64,000 nucleotides of DNA from Ascoidea asiatica (GCA_001600695.1 BCKQ01000014.1:289509-353508), one strand, 5' to 3'. Shown: positions 13,071-24,622, counted from the first letter of the stretch. The notes: generated by a model from the letters alone, not told the origin. Made by a program: numbers and translations.

Positions 13071-13643
13071 ATGGCTTCACAAGATAATCCCCCCATTGTT
13101 CCTTCTGGTTGGAAGGCAGTCTGGGATAATCAATATAAAACTTTTTTTTATGTCAATTTATCAACAAATCAATCTCAATGGGAAGCACCAAAATTAGATA
13201 CAAAATCAGATATTAGACCACCAGTGGAAGCTCCACCTTCCTATAGTCAAGCTCAACAAGCACCTCAAGAAAAAAGTAAATCTTCGTTGAAAAGTAGATT
13301 GTTTGGTAGATCAAATCATCAACAACAATATCCTCAGCAATATCAACAACAACCACAAAATCAACAATATGGTCAACAGTATCCTCAACAACAATACCAA
13401 CAAACCGCACAACAACAACAATATCCTCAACAATATCAACAACAGCCACAGTATTATCAACAACCTCAAAGGCAAAAGAAAAGTGGATTTGGTATGGGTG
13501 GTGCTGCTTTAGGTCTTGGTACTGGTTTATTGGGCGGTGCTTTATTAGCAAATGCATTTGATGATGATTTTGATGGTCCACCAGGAGGTGGTGATTATGG
13601 TGGTGATGATTTTGGTGGCGATGACTTTGGTGGCGACTGGTAA
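13071..13643 (+). CDS. WWM1: WW domain protein, Wwm1-like
   Basis: The protein has 190 residues. One WW domain spans residues 11-41, with both signature tryptophans (W14, W37), the aromatic pair F26-Y27 and the closing P40. The N-terminus PPIVPSGWKAV closely matches yeast Wwm1. A PPSY motif at 55-58 could bind WW domains, including its own. The middle is Gln/Tyr-rich (QQYPQQYQQQ repeats). The tail has a Gly-rich hydrophobic stretch (GAALGLGTGLLGGALLANAF) followed by DDDFDGPPGGG and repeated GGDDFG units, as in Wwm1. In S. cerevisiae, Wwm1 interacts with metacaspase Mca1 and overexpression impairs growth. Here the role is inferred from homology. The ATG at 13071 is the first in frame. An overlapping open frame on the opposite strand is a composition shadow. 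Confidence 0.92.
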   Translation: MASQDNPPIVPSGWKAVWDNQYKTFFYVNLSTNQSQWEAPKLDTKSDIRPPVEAPPSYSQAQQAPQEKSKSSLKSRLFGRSNHQQQYPQQYQQQPQNQQYGQQYPQQQYQQTAQQQQYPQQYQQQPQYYQQPQRQKKSGFGMGGAALGLGTGLLGGALLANAFDDDFDGPPGGGDYGGDDFGGDDFGGDW

Positions 13644-14026
13644 TCAATCCTTCTCTTCCTTACTTACATATTTTAGTTAACTTATATTTATGTCTTTTTT
13701 GTTTTTTCTATCTGTTTTCTTTATTTTGTCTTATTTTCTATTTTCTATTTTCTATTTTCTATGTCTCTTAATATTCTTTTTTCTCTAATAAATTATTATT
13801 TTTGGTAAAGCTGAATTCTGTTTATGACGTCGTCTTATTGTCTCTCCCTTGATCTGTATTTTGAACAGAATTTAATCCGAAAACCCACCTTTGTGGATCT
13901 TCTTATTGGCCTACGAAATTTAGATTCAAATATAATAATAAATTTGATAAATTGAATAACAGGAAATTAAAATTATAGAATTTAATTATTTATTTCAACT
14001 ACTTTAAGTAAATATTCATTTTTAAA

Positions 14027-15751
14027 ATGCCAAAAATTACTAATTATAATGTCAAAAAAATCCATAATCATAACAAGAATAACAAAGATGATTCACTAAC
14101 TTTATTAAAGTGGCTTAATAATGAAGAATATTTTGAGATCAGACAAATTTTATTAAATTCAGTTTATAAAATTAAAAATAAAAGATTTAATTTTTTAAAT
14201 TTTTTAAATTTTGTAATTTCAATAATCTTCAAAAAATTTTTAAATTTAAATTCGTTTTTCAAAACATTTGAATTGAATTCAATTTTAAGTAATAATAATC
14301 ATCCAATATTCAATTACAAATTAAATATTTTACTTTTTTTAAATAATTATTTATTGATAAATGATGATAATAGTAGTGACTTAATAAAGAATTTAGATGC
14401 AATTATAAATTTATTGAATAAAATCATCAATTCAAACCTTAAAAATCAATTTATTTCTAAAAATTTCAATCAAATTTTAGATATATATTTAATTTTTAAA
14501 AATTATATTAATTTAAATGATATACTTTTCAATAATAATAATGATAAAAACAGTTCTAATAAAAAAGAAATCTTAGATTTAATCGATAATAAAGATAATT
14601 TACAATTAATGAATTTAAGAAATGAAATAAACTTATTGAAAGATAGTGAAACAGATAATGACTTGCTAATTTACTATAATGATTTGGTAAATAATATTGA
14701 TTTAAAACTATTAATATTTAAAATTAATAGTTTATCAAATCAATTTATTCATATAAAATCATTAATTATTAATAGTGAGGATATTGATGATTATGAATAT
14801 GATGATAGTCTACAGGAAGATTGTAAGGAGCATAAAGAATATATAAAACATAAGAATCAGATACAAGATAAAAAAGATGAAGATATTTCGGAAAATAGTA
14901 AAATAGAAGACAAAGAAGAGAAACAAACTCATAGAAAAGATTTTAAGGAATATCCTAAAGAAGATCTTAAGGAAGATTTTAAAGAAGATTTCAAAGATCT
15001 TATCGAACAGAGACACACTAAAAAAGAGAAAGACAATATTCATGTTAATGATGATGATGATGAAAGAACCAAAAAATATAATCAATTGGAAAATCTTCTA
15101 ATTATAAATAAAGAAGAAAGAAGAAATCTTTTGATTGATATATCACCAGTTTTAAAAAATAAATTAAAGCCAAGATTTTATACTTTAATCTATTTAGACT
15201 ATGATTGGAATAAATATAATAAAATTCATTATAATTTAATGAATAAAAATCCTCCACCAAAATATGTTAATGGTTATTCATTTAAAATCTATTATCCAAA
15301 TTTACATCCAATGCAAATTCCAACTTTTTCAATTAAAGATGAATCACAAACGTCAAAAGAATCAAATTCTATGATTGATCCATATTTAAAGAAATATTCA
15401 AGAATTGGTGATAAATATTGTATCATAACTTTTTATCTAATCAAAAATAAAAATAATTTATCTAACTTCATTGAAACAAGCAGTTCAAATAATAATAATA
15501 ATTACAGATATAATAACAATCATTTTCAATTCAAAAAAAAGCAAAAACAATATATAAATACTAATAATATTAATAATAATAACAATAACAGTAATTTCAG
15601 TAATAATAAATATATTGAGAATTATGATGAAATTTCCTTTAAAATTATTAAAAGAGATTGGGATAGATCTTCAAATTTTTTTAAAAGTAAGTTTGAAAAT
15701 AATATACTTGAAGTTAATTTTAAATTCAAGAAATTCTTTTATAGAAAATAG
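14027..15751 (+). CDS. Cactin-family protein
   Basis: The protein has 574 residues. The last ~200 match the cactin C-terminal domain: RFYTLIYLDYDWNKYNKIHY, then NPPPKYVNGYSFKIYYPNL, PTFSIKD, YCIITFY, and at the end DEISFKIIKRDW through KFKKFFYRK, which is the conserved terminus of the family. The N-terminal half is helical and fits the cactin middle domain only loosely. An acidic/lysine-rich repeat block (KEDFKEDFKD type) covers about residues 270-345, and Asn runs interrupt the C-terminal domain near 490-530. Cactin is a spliceosome-associated protein; the fission yeast homologue (Cay1) affects splicing and telomere maintenance. To my knowledge S. cerevisiae has no cactin, so its presence is informative on lineage. 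The gene is convergent with AVT1. The family call is strong on the C-terminus alone. Confidence 0.88.
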   Translation: MPKITNYNVKKIHNHNKNNKDDSLTLLKWLNNEEYFEIRQILLNSVYKIKNKRFNFLNFLNFVISIIFKKFLNLNSFFKTFELNSILSNNNHPIFNYKLNILLFLNNYLLINDDNSSDLIKNLDAIINLLNKIINSNLKNQFISKNFNQILDIYLIFKNYINLNDILFNNNNDKNSSNKKEILDLIDNKDNLQLMNLRNEINLLKDSETDNDLLIYYNDLVNNIDLKLLIFKINSLSNQFIHIKSLIINSEDIDDYEYDDSLQEDCKEHKEYIKHKNQIQDKKDEDISENSKIEDKEEKQTHRKDFKEYPKEDLKEDFKEDFKDLIEQRHTKKEKDNIHVNDDDDERTKKYNQLENLLIINKEERRNLLIDISPVLKNKLKPRFYTLIYLDYDWNKYNKIHYNLMNKNPPPKYVNGYSFKIYYPNLHPMQIPTFSIKDESQTSKESNSMIDPYLKKYSRIGDKYCIITFYLIKNKNNLSNFIETSSSNNNNNYRYNNNHFQFKKKQKQYINTNNINNNNNNSNFSNNKYIENYDEISFKIIKRDWDRSSNFFKSKFENNILEVNFKFKKFFYRK

Positions 15752-15930
15752 AAGATAATTAAATGTTTTTTTCTAAAAAATCTATATAATCTATATAATA
15801 TTTAAATGTATGATAAAATTGTATTAAAAAATAGTTTAAAAAACTGTAAATGAAACTTTATAAGAAACTGAATGAATTAAAAATTAAATGAGTTAAGAAA
15901 AAATGTTCAAAATAGGAAGTAGTAGCAATT

Positions 15931-18114
15931 TTATTCAACGAATATCGCTGCTAATGTACCAAATATTGCTAATATAGAGCTTATAAAAATTGTAAAATAA
16001 CATAAAATTTTTTCTTTTTTTGTTACTGTTTTCTCACAGATTTTCAAATAAAATAAGCATGGTAATATTAAGCAAATCAAAAAACATAATGTTGATCCCA
16101 TAAATGCAACAATTCTATCAAATTCAGGATATAAAATTGCAATAAAAACAAATAAAAAATTAGTAAAAACTCTATTAAATACTTTCAAAAATTTAATTTT
16201 AAATTGATTTGTTGAATTATTATGATTATTACCAGAATTATCATTTAAATCATTATTAACAGAATTATTATCAGATGGGTTATTATCATCTGAAATATTA
16301 TCAAAATTGTCTTGATAATTATTTTGAAAATTATCTTCATAATTATTAGTCTCAGAAACCGTACTTATTTCAGAGTTTTTATTATCTAAACCCATAAAAT
16401 AATCTAAAATTGAGACTATTGGCCTTGCATTTAATGGAGTTTTAGCCAATGGAACCATTGCAATTAAAATTAAAATTGAAATATGCATAAATTTTGGATA
16501 TCCTTTAGTAATTAGAATACTTTTCGTGATTTCTTCCTTAACTTCTTTACCAAACATTAAAATACCAATTAAAGCCATAGTAAAATCTGTTAAAAATGTA
16601 ATTAAATAAGTTATTGAAAGGCAGTTTTTAAATTTATAAGGATGTCTCATATCAACTTTTAAATTTGGAAAAATTGCATGACCTGAGAATGGAGCCATTA
16701 AAATTCCAAGCGCTAAAAATAATTGACCAATTGATTCAGGATATAAACTTATTGGCATTATTGAAATTAATGAACCTGGAGAATTTTGTTTAATTAAACC
16801 AGAAATGAAGATTAATATAACAATTAAAATAGTTGAAGTTATACCTAATAAAGAAATTATTGATAATATTGGTAATGGTAAAAAAGTTGGTGGAGTTAAA
16901 ATGCAAAAAGCTAAAAATTTTAATTGAATTGGACTAAATTTTGGGAATAAAGTATTTAAAGAATCTGCGAATAAAACAATCAAAGAAACTCCAGCAGCAA
17001 TTAAATCAATTGAAAATAATAAAGATATTAAGGCTCTACCTTTTTTACCAAAAGTTGCAAAACCTAAATCAGCATAAGTCATTAAAGTTTGGTCAGTATC
17101 CATACAAGAAGACAATAGATTTGCAGTTATAAAAGTGGAAAAAGATGCAAAAAATAAAATTGGTAAACCAAATAAAAGACCAGCTTTTTTCAAACCTAAA
17201 GGTAAAGCTAATAGACCAATACCAATTAAAACATTAATTGAATTAAAAATAGTTTGAGGAGCAGTTGATTGACCTTGAATAATTGGAATTGATTTACCTT
17301 CGTTATTAATATCAGAATTTTTTATAATTAAAGAATTTGTTTCAGTTATATTATCTAATAAATTATTATTAATTGTTGAAATTGTATTTGGTAATGAGAA
17401 ATTAGAAAGTATTGAATTTCCTCTAAATTTTCTATTTAATGGAAAATTATTTGTATTAGTATGATTATCTAAAACAGAATTATCATCAATTGCATCATCT
17501 GGATGTAATAAAGAATTATTGGAAGAATCGTTAGATTCTGTTGGAAATAAACTTGACATTGGATTTCCAGCCCTTTGTTGTCTCATATTATTGATAAAAT
17601 TCATATCATTATGCATATTAGCAACAGAGTTTGAAGGATGTAAAGCTAAACCTTGAGATAATTGTGAGTTTAACTGATTTTGATTTGTTTGATTATTTTG
17701 ATTCAATACCGTAGATAATCTATTACCTTTAAAACTTGGGACTAATAATTGAGGATCATAAATTTCATCTTCACCATTAATGAAATAAGATCTTGAATTC
17801 TGAATATTAGCTTCGATGAACTTGAAAGACTGAGCTCTAGTATAAGAAGAAGCAAATCTTCCAATGGAATTCACACCTTTAAAAGAGCCAATGTTTGAAT
17901 TTAAAATTGAGTTTTTTCTAGTTCTTGTTTTCCCAGCAGAAACTGGAACTGACCCAGGAACTGGAGGTGATAGATATCCAGAAGAAACCCCAGGAGATTG
18001 AGAAGAATTTAGAAGAGAATCATTTTCATTGAATATTTGAATTGGATTAGTGATATTATAACTATTATTGCTATTGTTGTTATTATTATTATTGAAATCG
18101 TGAGCAGAAGACAT
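15931..18114 (-). CDS. AVT1: Vacuolar amino-acid transporter, Avt1-like (AAAP family)
   Basis: The protein has 727 residues. The first ~280 are Asn/Ser-rich and probably cytosolic. The membrane domain begins with STAPQTIFNSINVLIGIGLL near residue 290, a signature shared almost word for word with S. cerevisiae Avt1. It continues with TYADLGFATFGKKGRALISL, GHAIFPNLKVDMRHP and AKTPLNARPIVSILD. About eleven hydrophobic segments follow, with a second Asn-rich insertion (about 590-640) before the last three. Avt1 drives proton-coupled uptake of neutral amino acids into the vacuole, using the gradient made by the V-ATPase, one of whose subunits (VMA6) is also in this window. The start is the first ATG in frame. 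The protein is about 125 residues longer than the S. cerevisiae one, owing to Asn-rich insertions. Confidence 0.95.
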   Translation of the reverse strand: MSSAHDFNNNNNNNSNNSYNITNPIQIFNENDSLLNSSQSPGVSSGYLSPPVPGSVPVSAGKTRTRKNSILNSNIGSFKGVNSIGRFASSYTRAQSFKFIEANIQNSRSYFINGEDEIYDPQLLVPSFKGNRLSTVLNQNNQTNQNQLNSQLSQGLALHPSNSVANMHNDMNFINNMRQQRAGNPMSSLFPTESNDSSNNSLLHPDDAIDDNSVLDNHTNTNNFPLNRKFRGNSILSNFSLPNTISTINNNLLDNITETNSLIIKNSDINNEGKSIPIIQGQSTAPQTIFNSINVLIGIGLLALPLGLKKAGLLFGLPILFFASFSTFITANLLSSCMDTDQTLMTYADLGFATFGKKGRALISLLFSIDLIAAGVSLIVLFADSLNTLFPKFSPIQLKFLAFCILTPPTFLPLPILSIISLLGITSTILIVILIFISGLIKQNSPGSLISIMPISLYPESIGQLFLALGILMAPFSGHAIFPNLKVDMRHPYKFKNCLSITYLITFLTDFTMALIGILMFGKEVKEEITKSILITKGYPKFMHISILILIAMVPLAKTPLNARPIVSILDYFMGLDNKNSEISTVSETNNYEDNFQNNYQDNFDNISDDNNPSDNNSVNNDLNDNSGNNHNNSTNQFKIKFLKVFNRVFTNFLFVFIAILYPEFDRIVAFMGSTLCFLICLILPCLFYLKICEKTVTKKEKILCYFTIFISSILAIFGTLAAIFVE

Positions 18115-19001
18115 TGCCGAGTATTGGGTTTTATATTAAGAGATGTTGAAGCCCGAGGATAACTGTGAAGAAGTACACCAAATCAGTTTTGCCTTTAAGT
18201 TGAGTCTGTTCACTCCTTATTTCTTCTTTCCTCAAGAATAAAAGAGGTTTATTGAAAAGAATGAATAAAAAAAAAAAGGCTGAAAAAGAAAATAAAAGCT
18301 TCTTTTCTCTTTCATTTATCTGTTTTTTCCAGCTGCCTCAACTTCTCCAATCCTTTGTTTTTGAGTGTTTTCGGTGGTTTTCAGCAGCGCTCGCCCGCCG
18401 CGCATTTTTCATTCCGCAAATCGAAACCACCGAAATTTTTGAATTTTTTTTCCCTTTTTCATTTTTTTTCAATTTTTTTTTCTTTTACGTTCAAAGTTGG
18501 TGATTTTCGAATAAATCAATGACAAAGTGAAAAATTAAATCATTTCACTGACTTTTTCAAAAGGCTTTTATTAAAATTTATTTCAAACTCATTCATTATC
18601 ATAATTAAATTACTTATTTAGTAACAAAGCTTGTAATTTTAAAGCTGGTCTAAAGTTTCATCTAAATTGAAAAAAGAAATATATTTACAAATAAACAAAT
18701 AATTAGATAAATCAATAAATGAGTAAATAAATAAGATCTTTTTAGAAGTAGTCAGATATTCACATGATTTCACTTGTGCTTTATTCACTTAACCGAGCTT
18801 GAAAACTTAAGCAATTAAAAATCGGGTTAATTCAAATTATACTCAAATTCTTTATATCCTTCATTACCAGCATTTTCAATTATTATTAAAAATAATTTAA
18901 TATATTATTCTTCATAAGCCTTTGATTCAAAATCCGAGAACTCTAAATTACTTAATTACTTAATCAATTAATCAATGAAAATATTCAATTTTTAAATATT
19001 G
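18115..19001. promoter_or_regulatory. Upstream region of AVT1 and 3' region of ULP2
   Basis: About 0.9 kb without a gene. A short GC-rich patch near 18385-18405 (GCGCTCGCCCGCCGCGC) sits about 275 bases upstream of the AVT1 start in otherwise AT-rich DNA and may be a promoter element. No named factor site is certain. The rest, to 19001, is plain AT-rich sequence. Confidence 0.3.
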
Positions 19002-22000
19002 TTAAATCTCAGGATTTGTAATGATTTCAACTTCATCATCTGTGTCTTGTTCATTTTCATAATCAACATAAACATTATTAGGATATTTTAATATAGTCAT
19101 CTTATTATTATAAATATCAATATTAGTACCATTATCAGTTAAATTATTATCATCATAATTATCCTCATAATCATAATCATAATTCTCATCATAATTGTCA
19201 ATACAATTGTCATTAATATTATTGTATTTATAACCATTCAAATTTTCGATTCTACTTTCTTTGTTCTCTTTTCTTTGTTGTTTATGATATTCCCAAAGGG
19301 ATCTCCTTTGAACTTCTTCTATTTGTAGTTCTAATAAAATATCTTTCAAATCTTTTCTTAAATTTTTTCTTTCTTTTTGTGGAAATACTTTATTAATTTG
19401 TAATTTACTTAATTTATTCCAAAACCTTAAGCATTTTTCATCATCTTGTAAAAATTTACTAATATTAAAGATTATATGAATTCCACAATCAAAAAAATTG
19501 GTTTGTCTAGGTACAATACTTTTAACAAATTTTATTGGTAAAATTTCAAAATTTGGATTATAAAATTTTTTATTGTTTGCATATTGTAAAAGAAATTCTT
19601 GTAATGGAAAATAAATTTTTGTATGATTTACATTAAAACTATCAAATATATAAAATGAACATTTTTTGATAATTTTATTCTCCTTATAAATTGTTTCAAT
19701 ATTTAATATTGAACAAAACCAATGTGATTGTTGATTTATTGGAAAAATAATATATTTATAATTGAATAAATCTTTCTTCTCAAACCATCTTCTCATAGTA
19801 TTAAAGTAGTTTCCATCTACTGTTGATTTTAATTTTGTGAAAAAATATGTGTTAAGTAAACAAACTTCTTCCCTTTTAAATTTTTTATTTTCAAAAGATT
19901 TTTCAACATAAAATTTGAAAAAAAAATCAATAACTGCATCATTTACCCACTTCCCATCAGATAATGATAAATAATCTATATTTGTAATAGTCATGGTAAT
20001 ATTATCATCAAAAGTATGATTTAAAGAAGGATAAAACATTTTAGAAAATTCTCTTAAATTGGAGTCTTCATTACATGATTCTGAGTTTATACTATCATAA
20101 AGATTATTAAATTTTCGTCTAGTTGTAAAATTTGAATATAATTGTAATTCATTAAATTTATTAGATTTTTCAGGAATTATATTATTTTCAATTTCATTTC
20201 TTTCAATCCCTTTGATTTCATTGTCAAATTTCTTTAATTCATCATATTCTTGATAATTATAAAATTCTTTTGTATTATCAAGTTTTAGTAATTTATTTTT
20301 CTTTTTCTTTTTATAAATTATTTCATTTTGATTCATTTTTCTTTTTTTACAATAATCTCTTTGAAGATATCGTACAATTCTTGAAGATTGTATTTTTATT
20401 ATTAAAGATTTTTCATCATTAGTAATTGAAATAATTGGTTTTTTAAAATTTTTAAATTTTGATTTAGAAATTTTTTTAATTTTTCTAGATTTTTTAATTT
20501 CAGAATAATGATTAAAAAGTTTATCTAATTCATATGTATCTGAAAATACTTTAACTGTAATTTTATGAGAAAGTGCAGAATCTTTTTTTTTCATAAGTTT
20601 TTCAAGATAAATAGAAAATGATCTTAGTTTAGTATCATCAAATGAAATTTTAATTTCTTTATAAGATTTTTCAGATTTATCTATATTATATAAACCAGAA
20701 ACTAATTTAATATTTTCATTAATGATGATTTCCTTTTTGAGAACTAGAATTAAATATATGCCATCAAGAGAAACTTTAACTTGAATTATATTTTCAGAAA
20801 GATCACAATTTAAAAAACTTAAAGAACGTGGAAAAGAGATTTTACTATTTTCAATTGAAATTTGATTTTTAAAATTTGAAATACTTCTTAATTTTTCTAA
20901 TTTTTCTAATTTTTCTAATTTCTTTAAATCTTTTACATTTTTTGATTTTTTTAAAAAATTTTTATCATCTAATGAAGTATTTTCAGTTTCTAAAAGTTTT
21001 GGATAAAATATATTACCAAATTCTAATTGTCTAAAATGACAAGTACAAACATTAGATTCAACAGAAGTATTAAAAAATGCAGAAAGTTTATTTTTTATTA
21101 ATTTTGATCTATGCATTGATTTTAATTCAGCAAGTTTTTCTTCTTCAGATTTAAATTTATTTTCATTTTCAATATCATTTTCACTTTCACTATCAGTATA
21201 AGTTTGATTTTGATTATGTAAATTATTTTCAATTTCTTCGATATTATTTTCATTTTCATTTTCAATTTTCTTTGAATTTTCAATTTCTTTTTGATTTTCT
21301 AAATTTTTCATAGTTATTCTAATTTTAGAAATTTTAACTGGTTTATTATTATTATTATTATTATTAGTAGTAGTAGTAGTAGTAGTAATTGAAGTTGGAT
21401 TAATTTTAGAATTTTTTTTTGTATATTTTCTTTTAAGTCTTGCTTTTTCATTTGAATTTAAAATTAAATTTATTTTAGGTTTTCTCTTTTTATAAGGTCC
21501 TCTTTTTTTATAAACTCTTTTTTTATTATCTTTTGTATTTGTTATTTTTATATTAGAATTATCTTTAGAATCTTTAGTATCTTTAGATAAGTCATTAGAT
21601 AAGTCATTAGATAAGTCAGTAGATATTTCATTAGATATGTCATTAGGAAGATTATTATCTTCTTTTGAAATGGATTCAGAGATATTATTGAAAATATCAT
21701 TAGATATTGTATCAGACATATCTTTATTATTTATTGAAATGTCATTTAATAAATCTTGTTTATCATTATCATTAGATATATAATTGGGTATATAATTGGG
21801 TATATCAATAGGTATATCATTAGGAATTTTATTTAAAATATTATTATTAATAGTAAGTTTAACATTAGAAATATCTTTAATTTCATTTTCACATTTAATT
21901 TCATTTTTAATTATTTCTTTATGGGAATTATTTGAAATATTATTTGAAATATCATTATCATTTAATAAGTCATTACTATTTAAAATTATTTCATTGGAAT

Positions 22001-22147
22001 TGAAATTTTCAGATTTGATATTATTTGAATTATTATTTGGATTAATTTTCAGACTATTTTTATTTAAGATTATACCATTTTTAAGTCTTTTTTTCATTAA
22101 TTCAAAGACTAATTTCTTATCTATTTCTAAATCATCATTCGATATTA

Positions 22148-22178
<31 letters not shown>

Positions 22179-22280
22179 TATATTATTTATATTATTTATA
22201 TTTTGTTGATTATGTTGATTAGTTGAGATTGGATTAAGTAGTAAATTTAATTCCATTTTATTAACATATTTACTTTTCAT
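19002..22280 (-). CDS. ULP2: SUMO protease, Ulp2/Smt4-like (C48 peptidase)
   Basis: The protein has 1092 residues, close to S. cerevisiae Ulp2 (1034). The C48 domain covers roughly 785-980: SDGKWVNDAVIDFFFKFYVE, then YIIFPINQQSHWF, CSFYIFDSFN and PRQTNFFDCGIH. The catalytic set is visible as His853, Asp880, Gln926 and Cys932. Wording such as WFEKKDLFNYKYIIFPI and RQTNFFDCG fits the Ulp2 branch better than Ulp1. The N-terminal ~330 residues are Asn/Ser/Asp-rich with a basic cluster (YKKRGPYKKRKPK), a likely nuclear signal, and repeated (L)SNDLSNDLSxD units. A middle region (about 400-660) has beta-rich character and a CTCHF element. Ulp2 trims poly-SUMO chains in the nucleus. All catalytic residues are present, so it is likely active. 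Confidence 0.92.
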
Positions 22281-22680
22281 TATCTTCTTAATCCTTTTAA
22301 TCTTCTTGATTTTCTTGATTTTCTTGATGATCTTTTTTATTATGATTTTATTTGAATTAGAATAATCATCAAAAAGAAGAGAAAGAAGAGAAAGAAAGAA
22401 GAAATAAGAAGTGAGAAAGAAAGAAAAGAAAAGAAAGCGAGTGAAATATTGTTGAAGAGGACATCCGATTGCCTAAAGCAGGCACGAGAGAGACCGGAGC
22501 CTTTGTTGTTTTGCTGTGCGCGGGCCGCAAAGAAGCTTTTTCCACGCAGAAAACGAGTTAAAATCAAGAACGACACTGCGAAGCATCGAGATAAATTCGA
22601 AACTCCCAACACAGATTTTTTTGTTTCTTCTTTTCTTCTTCATTTGTTTTGTTCTTCCTGTTTATTATTTATTTCTTCAC

Positions 22681-22740
22681 TGTTTCTTTCTTTCTTTCTT
22701 TCCTTCCTTCCCTATTTCTTTCTTTCTTTCTTTCTTTCAT
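22681..22740 (+). repeat. TTTC/TTCC microsatellite
   Basis: A run of TTTC and TTCC units lies upstream of ULP2, immediately before the left LTR of the copia element. The 22281-22680 stretch holds the ULP2 upstream region with a GC-rich patch at about 22450-22560. No gene is recognised. Confidence 0.8.
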
Positions 22741-22742
22741 AA

Positions 22743-22966
22743 AATTAAATTAGGCTAAACAAGCCGCTGTGTGGCTAATGAAGTTTGTCTAACCACGTGA
22801 TCTTTATAACAAGTGACATCTGCCAGAAGAGTCACATGATCACCTAAAAAATGCTCGGTTTAAGTTTTCGGTAACAATTTAAGTTGTCAATCTGCAAAGA
22901 CAAAACTTAGTCATCTTCTTACCACTTTTATAGTTAATAAGACAAAATATACTTACATTGCTTATT
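22743..22966 (+). repeat. 5' LTR of the copia element
   Basis: It matches 33058-33281 over about 224 bases with roughly 22 differences by eye, many of them transitions. The block from GGTAACAATTTAAG through AGTCATCTTCT is identical. The conserved AAGCCGCTGTGTGGC and AGAAGAGTCACATGATCACC mark the family. The outer end is uncertain: it does not show a clean TG, and similarity starts at AATTAAATTA. Confidence 0.9.
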
Positions 22967-22986
22967 GGATATTGAGCCTATTTGCT
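22967..22986 (+). other. Candidate minus-strand primer binding site
   Basis: GGATATTGAGCCTATTTGC follows the LTR directly. It resembles TTATGAGCCCTGCGC, the complement of the initiator tRNA-Met half-molecule used by Ty5- and copia-like elements, but only partly. This is an inference from position and weak match. Confidence 0.3.
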
Positions 22987-23117
22987 TAAAAAAATATATA
23001 ATTTAATATTTTTTGCTTTTAAACATTTTCTGATAATTGATAACAATTTTATTAAAATTCAACTACCTTTCTTTGAATAATAATAATAAACTACAAAGTA
23101 AATATAATTTAGATAAA

Positions 23118-24590
23118 TTCTGGTTTTTGTTTATTTTGTTTATTAATATAAACATTATAGAACTTCTATTTTTTCTTAAATTCTTTAAAGTTAAAATTAA
23201 AATGCATAAGTTTAAATTCAATTTATATAAATTGAAGTTCTTGTTTATTCTGTTTATCAATTTAAATATTATAGAACTTTCATGTGTCTCAAAAAGTAAT
23301 TTTTTTAATGAGCGCTAAAATGATTACAGCTGCATTAGCTACCCATATATACATCTTGATATATCATAATTGTTAGTTTATTATTCAGACAGGTCGGAGC
23401 AATATTTAATCTAAAATTCAATTTAGAGAAACTAAAGTTCTTGGTTATTTTGTTTACTAATTTAAATATTTTAAAATTTTTATATTTTTTCCAAAACTAA
23501 ATTTGGCTGTCAGCGCTTAATTTATTCCAATCTTTCATAAATTAAAAACTGTTAATAGAAGCTTTAATAATTTAACTGTCTTCAAATAATTAAATCACTA
23601 AATTCTGGTCATACTAACTCTTAGCAAAATTCAACTTCTTTTTTCCCTGTTTATCAATTTAAATTTTATAGATCTTTTATTTTCCTCAACAAAATTAAAT
23701 TTTTAATCGGCCCTTAATTTATATTTTCAATAACGTCAATTACTCTTAAATTCTACTTTTAATATCAATATTTTAAAAGTTTTTAATTCTTGTTTTTCTG
23801 TTTATCGTTATAAATATTTTAGAATTTTTAATCTTTCCAAAAGATATCTTAAATATTTTCACATCCAAGAGTTAAATTCAATAGTGTAAAAACTGAATCT
23901 TTATTAAAATTTTAGTTTTACTTTTTCTTATTCTTATTTATTTTGATTATCAATATAAATATTATAGAATTTGTATTTAATCTTACAAATTGTTTTTCTT
24001 TTAAGCAAAATCATTGATTAAAGAATCATTTGAATTCAAGGAACTTGTTATTTAAAAAAGCCTCGAAACTTCTTTGTTTCATCCTGATAAATAATACTTA
24101 TCTTAATATCTGATTCCAATATCTAAAAACTTATTTTAGTATTACTTTATATCATCCAAATTCAGGTTTCAAAGATTATTACATATCATAATTCTTCCTT
24201 ACTTACATTTAAAATTATACTATTTTTCCCAAATTAATAATCTTATTTAATAACACAATTCCCTTTAAATATTTCTCTTGTCAATTTCTACTTTAATAAA
24301 TTATATTAAATTGAAAATAATTTCTTGTTTATCTTGTTCATCAACGTAAATATCTTAGAAATTTTTTTGTTCTAATCTTTTATTACTTCGAATCCTGAAC
24401 TTAAATTTTTCACTTTACTTCAAAAAACTTATATTCAATACTTGATTAAGTAGTAAATGCCTATTCAACTATTAGAAACTTAATATTATCTTTCTCCTGT
24501 GATTCTCTCAATTATTCTGAACTAATTTCTTATAACTTTCATGTTTAAGTTGTTCATCATATTATATATCCTAGAATTTTTTAATTTAAT
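23118..24590 (+). repeat. Eight-copy diverged repeat array in the retroelement leader
   Basis: Related ~55-base units start near 23118, 23236, 23436, 23634, 23785, 23927, 24320 and 24537. The core is TTGTTTATTCTGTTTATCAA followed by TTTAAATATTATAG. In most units, arms flanking the core are reverse complements: AAGTTCT/AGAACTT at 23236, AATTCT/AGAATT at 23785, AATTTCT/AGAAATT at 24320. The core carries one or two TGTTTAT/TGTTTAC motifs that fit the forkhead consensus. No coding frame spans the array. Function is unknown; a structured RNA leader or protein binding sites are both possible. Confidence 0.75.
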
Positions 24591-24622
24591 TCGGTCTCAG
24601 TCTCTATTTGAATGAGACTTAG

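Noticed and set aside
13213-13647. 144-codon minus-strand open frame rich in His and Val
   Set aside because: It is the reverse shadow of the Gln/Tyr-rich WWM1 gene and has no motif.
21796-22209. Hydrophobic 137-codon open frame on the plus strand
   Set aside because: It is antisense to the Asn/Ile-rich N-terminus of ULP2; Asn codons read as Ile/Leu on the other strand.
23118-24590. CRISPR-like array of repeats
   Set aside because: Units are diverged, spacing is irregular (about 115-390 bases), and the context is a eukaryotic LTR element.
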